Source: Vicingaceae bacterium (lineage in GTDB: Bacteria > Bacteroidota > Bacteroidia > Flavobacteriales_E > Vicingaceae). From it: a DNA stretch of 64,000 nt. The stretch is taken from NCBI GenBank assembly GCA_028245195.1, contig JAOKCF010000004.1:124001-188000 (forward strand). Reading direction: 5' to 3'. The notes beneath the pieces were generated by a model that made no database searches, had not been told where the DNA came from, and worked only from the letters and a program-made list of their open reading frames with translations. Positions 61,530 through 64,000 of the stretch are shown here, in pieces. A program made the translations under genes and the position numbers. Numbering within the stretch: the stretch's first letter is position 1; the number at the start of each line of letters is the position of its first letter.

Positions 61530-63056
61530 CTACAATTCAAACTTGATTCCCTGCGCTAGCGGTAAACTAGTTCCGTAATTAATGGTGTTTGTCTGTCTTC
61601 GCATGTAAACTTTCCAAGCATCAGATCCAGATTCACGACCACCGCCGGTTTCTTTTTCTCCACCAAAAGCACCGCCAATTTCAGCACCAGAAGTTCCAAT
61701 GTTTACGTTAGCAATTCCGCAGTCAGAACCTTCAGCAGAAAGGAATTTTTCCATTTCACGCATGTTGGTGGTCATCATTGCAGAAGATAGTCCTTGAACA
61801 ACCCCATTTTGCATTGCAATGGCTTCATCTAAATCACTGTATTTCATGATATATAAAATAGGAGAAAACGTTTCATGTTGAACAATTTCCCAATCGTTTT
61901 GAACCTCAGCAATGGCAGGTTTTACATAACAACCAGACTCATGTCCTTCGCCTTCTAGAACGCCTCCTTCAACTAAAATATTTCCTCCAGCAGCTTTTAC
62001 TTTTTCTAAAGCTTCGCTGTAAGTTTTTGCGGCATCTTTATCAATTAAGGGTCCAACGTGGTTGTTTTCATCCAACGGGTCACCAATTCTTATTTGTTTG
62101 TAAGCAGAAACCAAATTGTTTTTAACGGTATTATAAATACTTTCATGAATAATTAACCTTCTTGTTGAAGTACAACGCTGACCGCATGTTCCAACCGCTC
62201 CAAAAACCAATGCTGGAACACTCATTTTTAAGTCAGTAGATTCTGTTAAAATTACCGCATTGTTTCCCCCAAGTTCAAGTAATGATTTACCCAATCTGGC
62301 AGCCACTGTTTGTGCAACAATTTTTCCCATTCGAATAGAACCTGTAGCCGAAATTAATGGAACTCTCTTATCTGCAGTCATAATTTCGCCAATCTTGTAA
62401 TCGCCATTAATTAAGCAGCTAATACCTTCAGGTAAGTCGTTTTCTTTTAGAACTTCAGCAAAAATCTTTTGACAAGCTACACCACACATTGGCACTTTTT
62501 CAGATGGCTTCCAAACACAAACATCACCACAAATCCAAGCTAACGCTGTGTTCCAACACCAAACCGCAACCGGAAAGTTAAAGGCCGAAATAATTCCTAC
62601 AATTCCCAGTGGGTGATATTGCTCATACATTCTATGTAAAGGTCTCTCAGAGTGCATGGTTAAACCGTGTAATTGACGAGATAAACCAACTGCAAAATCA
62701 CAGATATCGATCATTTCTTGCACTTCTCCTAAGCCTTCTTGATAAGATTTACCCATTTCGTATGAAACCAACATTCCTAAATCTTCCTTTTGCGCTCTTA
62801 ATTTTTCTCCAAATTGTCGCACGATTTCTCCTCTAAGGGGTGCTGGCTTTTTTCTCCATTCTTTTTGAGCAGTAAGAGCAGTTTTTATTACTTGCTCGTA
62901 TTCAGCAGGAGATGTTGAACTAACATTTCCTATTAATTCTCCATCCACAGGTGAATGCGATGCAATATCGAAACCTGAAGCATCGAAAGATTTTTGCCCT
63001 GTTGATGTGCCTTTATTGTTTTCTGTTAAATCTAAGTTCTTTAAGAAGTTTCTCAT
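61530..63056 (-). CDS. ALDH7-type aldehyde dehydrogenase (alpha-aminoadipic semialdehyde dehydrogenase-like)
   Basis: A 508-aa NAD-dependent dehydrogenase. Visible motifs: AFNFPVAVWCWNTALAWICGD, VWKPSEKVPMCG, GSIRMGKIV (nucleotide loop), LLELGGNNAVIL (general base Glu), VGTCGQRCTSTRRLI (nucleophile Cys), and NVNIGTSGAEIGGAFGGEKETGGGRESGSDAWKVYMRRQTNT near the C-terminus. This end and the GxGRESGS stretch point to the antiquitin/ALDH7 group, which oxidises alpha-aminoadipate semialdehyde (lysine degradation). Single gene, intact, with a 373-nt non-coding stretch upstream. The exact substrate is inferred. Confidence 0.9.
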   Translation of the reverse strand: MRNFLKNLDLTENNKGTSTGQKSFDASGFDIASHSPVDGELIGNVSSTSPAEYEQVIKTALTAQKEWRKKPAPLRGEIVRQFGEKLRAQKEDLGMLVSYEMGKSYQEGLGEVQEMIDICDFAVGLSRQLHGLTMHSERPLHRMYEQYHPLGIVGIISAFNFPVAVWCWNTALAWICGDVCVWKPSEKVPMCGVACQKIFAEVLKENDLPEGISCLINGDYKIGEIMTADKRVPLISATGSIRMGKIVAQTVAARLGKSLLELGGNNAVILTESTDLKMSVPALVFGAVGTCGQRCTSTRRLIIHESIYNTVKNNLVSAYKQIRIGDPLDENNHVGPLIDKDAAKTYSEALEKVKAAGGNILVEGGVLEGEGHESGCYVKPAIAEVQNDWEIVQHETFSPILYIMKYSDLDEAIAMQNGVVQGLSSAMMTTNMREMEKFLSAEGSDCGIANVNIGTSGAEIGGAFGGEKETGGGRESGSDAWKVYMRRQTNTINYGTSLPLAQGIKFEL

Positions 63057-63430
63057 GAGTATTTTTTTAGTCTCACAAAAGTAGGTTTAAGGAAATAAAC
63101 CTCAATGACTTTTTGGAGCTAAATGTTATTGATATTCTGATAATTTAACGAAAAGAGGATGCTTATATACTGAACAAAACAAGTCTTTGAGACTAATATA
63201 GAGCAAATAATCGGAGTTAAAAAACGGCTTTCAATTTTACGCTTAGATATCTTAACTTTAAGAAGTTAGAAAGGTTGAGTTCCTGCCCGTTAAATTAATA
63301 TAAAGTGCTAGTAATAGACAACCGATTAGTGAAAACCATCGTAAACGCTACAACATGACCTTCAAATTATCTTAATGTAGCATGTCGTTAACACCTGTTA
63401 ATAAACAATTTGATTAACTGTATATCAATT
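63057..63430. other. AT-rich intergenic region
   Basis: No ORF, RNA gene or clear repeat is visible. It separates the ALDH gene from a LamG pseudogene. Confidence 0.45.
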
Positions 63431-63678
63431 ATGAAAAGTGCATTTTACTTTCTCTTTATTTTATTCGACCGTTTTGTCTGCTCAGTTTGTAACGGGGTTT
63501 GCAAACACAACCTATCGTGATAGACCTGGCTCGGGGCACACCTTGAATTTTGATGGAGTAAATGATTATGTTTCAATTTTAGATGATGATGATTTGAGCT
63601 TTGGAGATGGGACTAATGACCGTGTGTCTGCACTGACTGAGTGCGTGGGTTAAGCTTAATAGTACTCTAACTAAGTAG
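63431..63678 (+). pseudogene. Decayed secreted LamG-domain protein, 5' fragment
   Basis: ATG 63431 starts a signal peptide (MKSAFYFLFILF) that continues in a second frame as STVLSAQFVTGF, then HTLNFDGVNDYVSILDDDDLSFGDGTND. This last part is the start of a LamG/concanavalin-like carbohydrate-binding domain (LNFDGVNDYV). It shifts again before SAWVKLNSTLTK and stops at TAG 63676-63678. Two frameshifts, and the rest of the gene is missing. Confidence 0.8.
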
Positions 63679-63680
63679 AT

Positions 63681-64000
63681 TTATTTGTTTAGAAAACTCT
63701 TTTCGTAAAGTCCGATCCAATCGGAGACATTCATTTTCTGAATCAGTTCGGCTATTAAGTCAAATGGTATATCATCCATGCGTTTAAAGCGGACGCAACT
63801 TTTGCCCATATCTAACTTGTATTTACAATGTTTAGAATACTCAGAAACAAACCAGTCGTGCAGTTCTTCCTGTGCATACAAACCCATGTGATACAGTGCG
63901 ATAAAACCTTTCTGGTTTGCTAAGTTTAAAAAGGGAAGAGGGGACTTTGGTTTGCAATGGTATCCGTTTGGATAAATGGAATATGGAACAACCCAACCAG
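63681..64000 (-). CDS. DUF1801 domain-containing protein (start outside window)
   Basis: The frame is open to the right edge and ends at TAA 63681. The readable 105 residues include WVVPYSIYPNGYHC, LPFLNLANQKGFIALYHMGLYAQ, KLDMGKSCVRFKRMDDIPFDLIAEL and WIGLYEKSF. This is the YdhG/DUF1801-type fold (frataxin-like). Function unknown; iron binding was suggested for relatives. It runs beyond the window, so the length is not known. Confidence 0.82.
   Translation of the reverse strand, partial: GWVVPYSIYPNGYHCKPKSPLPFLNLANQKGFIALYHMGLYAQEELHDWFVSEYSKHCKYKLDMGKSCVRFKRMDDIPFDLIAELIQKMNVSDWIGLYEKSFLNK

Overview
The window looks like part of a low-GC chromosome of a Bacteroidota bacterium, most likely Flavobacteriales or a close relative. 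The evidence is: the ricT-gldH-PBP1A order, GldH and PorZ (gliding and type IX secretion), an IPExxxVDY-type protein, DUF4837 and DUF4175 proteins, the recO-porZ pair, frequent TTG starts, weak Shine-Dalgarno sequences, and repeated TAnnTTTG -7 boxes upstream of genes.

Layout. 0-4.9 kb: an edge-truncated MBOAT O-acyltransferase, a broken membrane-protein gene, a GT2 glycosyltransferase and both subunits of a 3-oxoacid CoA-transferase. 4.9-14.7 kb: housekeeping genes for envelope and replication (PBP1A, gldH, ricT, holB, pgk, cvpA, a lipoprotein PPIase, pheS). 14.8-22.8 kb: metabolic genes (M42 peptidase, pyk), a TonB-dependent receptor and three pseudogenes. 22.9-36.8 kb: DUF502, a TlpA-like lipoprotein, an M28 peptidase, rpiB, a MORN-like repeat protein, a LytTR response regulator whose kinase is dead, tatA, gatA, a LysM lytic transglycosylase and DUF4837. 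36.7-41.2 kb: an MFS pseudogene, recO, porZ and tRNA-Arg(TCG). 41.2-48.2 kb: an accessory island. 48.2-58.4 kb: a methyltransferase, mnmG, ybeY, an HATPase, DUF4175, an rRNA methyltransferase, gltX, folB and tRNA-Cys(GCA). 58.4-64 kb: pabA/trpG, further pseudogenes, an ALDH7-type dehydrogenase and an edge-truncated DUF1801 gene.

The accessory island after tRNA-Arg is the best candidate for an undescribed system. A hairpin-dense, terminator-ended non-coding stretch is followed by a Bacteroidota-type DNA-binding-like regulator. This faces a tightly packed five-gene operon: two unknown proteins, a HAD 5'(3')-deoxyribonucleotidase-like enzyme, a 655-aa DUF2779 protein combining a Cas4/RecB-like Fe-S nuclease half with a DEDD-exonuclease-like half, and a 114-aa unknown. 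An 11-bp tandem repeat lies in the divergent promoter. No integrase, CRISPR array or transposase was seen.

Two other signals stand out. Two near-perfect 16-bp parS-like (ParB-binding) sites lie in the gaps on either side of mnmG, which suggests an origin-proximal location. At least nine accessory genes have clear multiple lesions (stops plus frameshifts) while the core genes are intact, which suggests ongoing gene decay.
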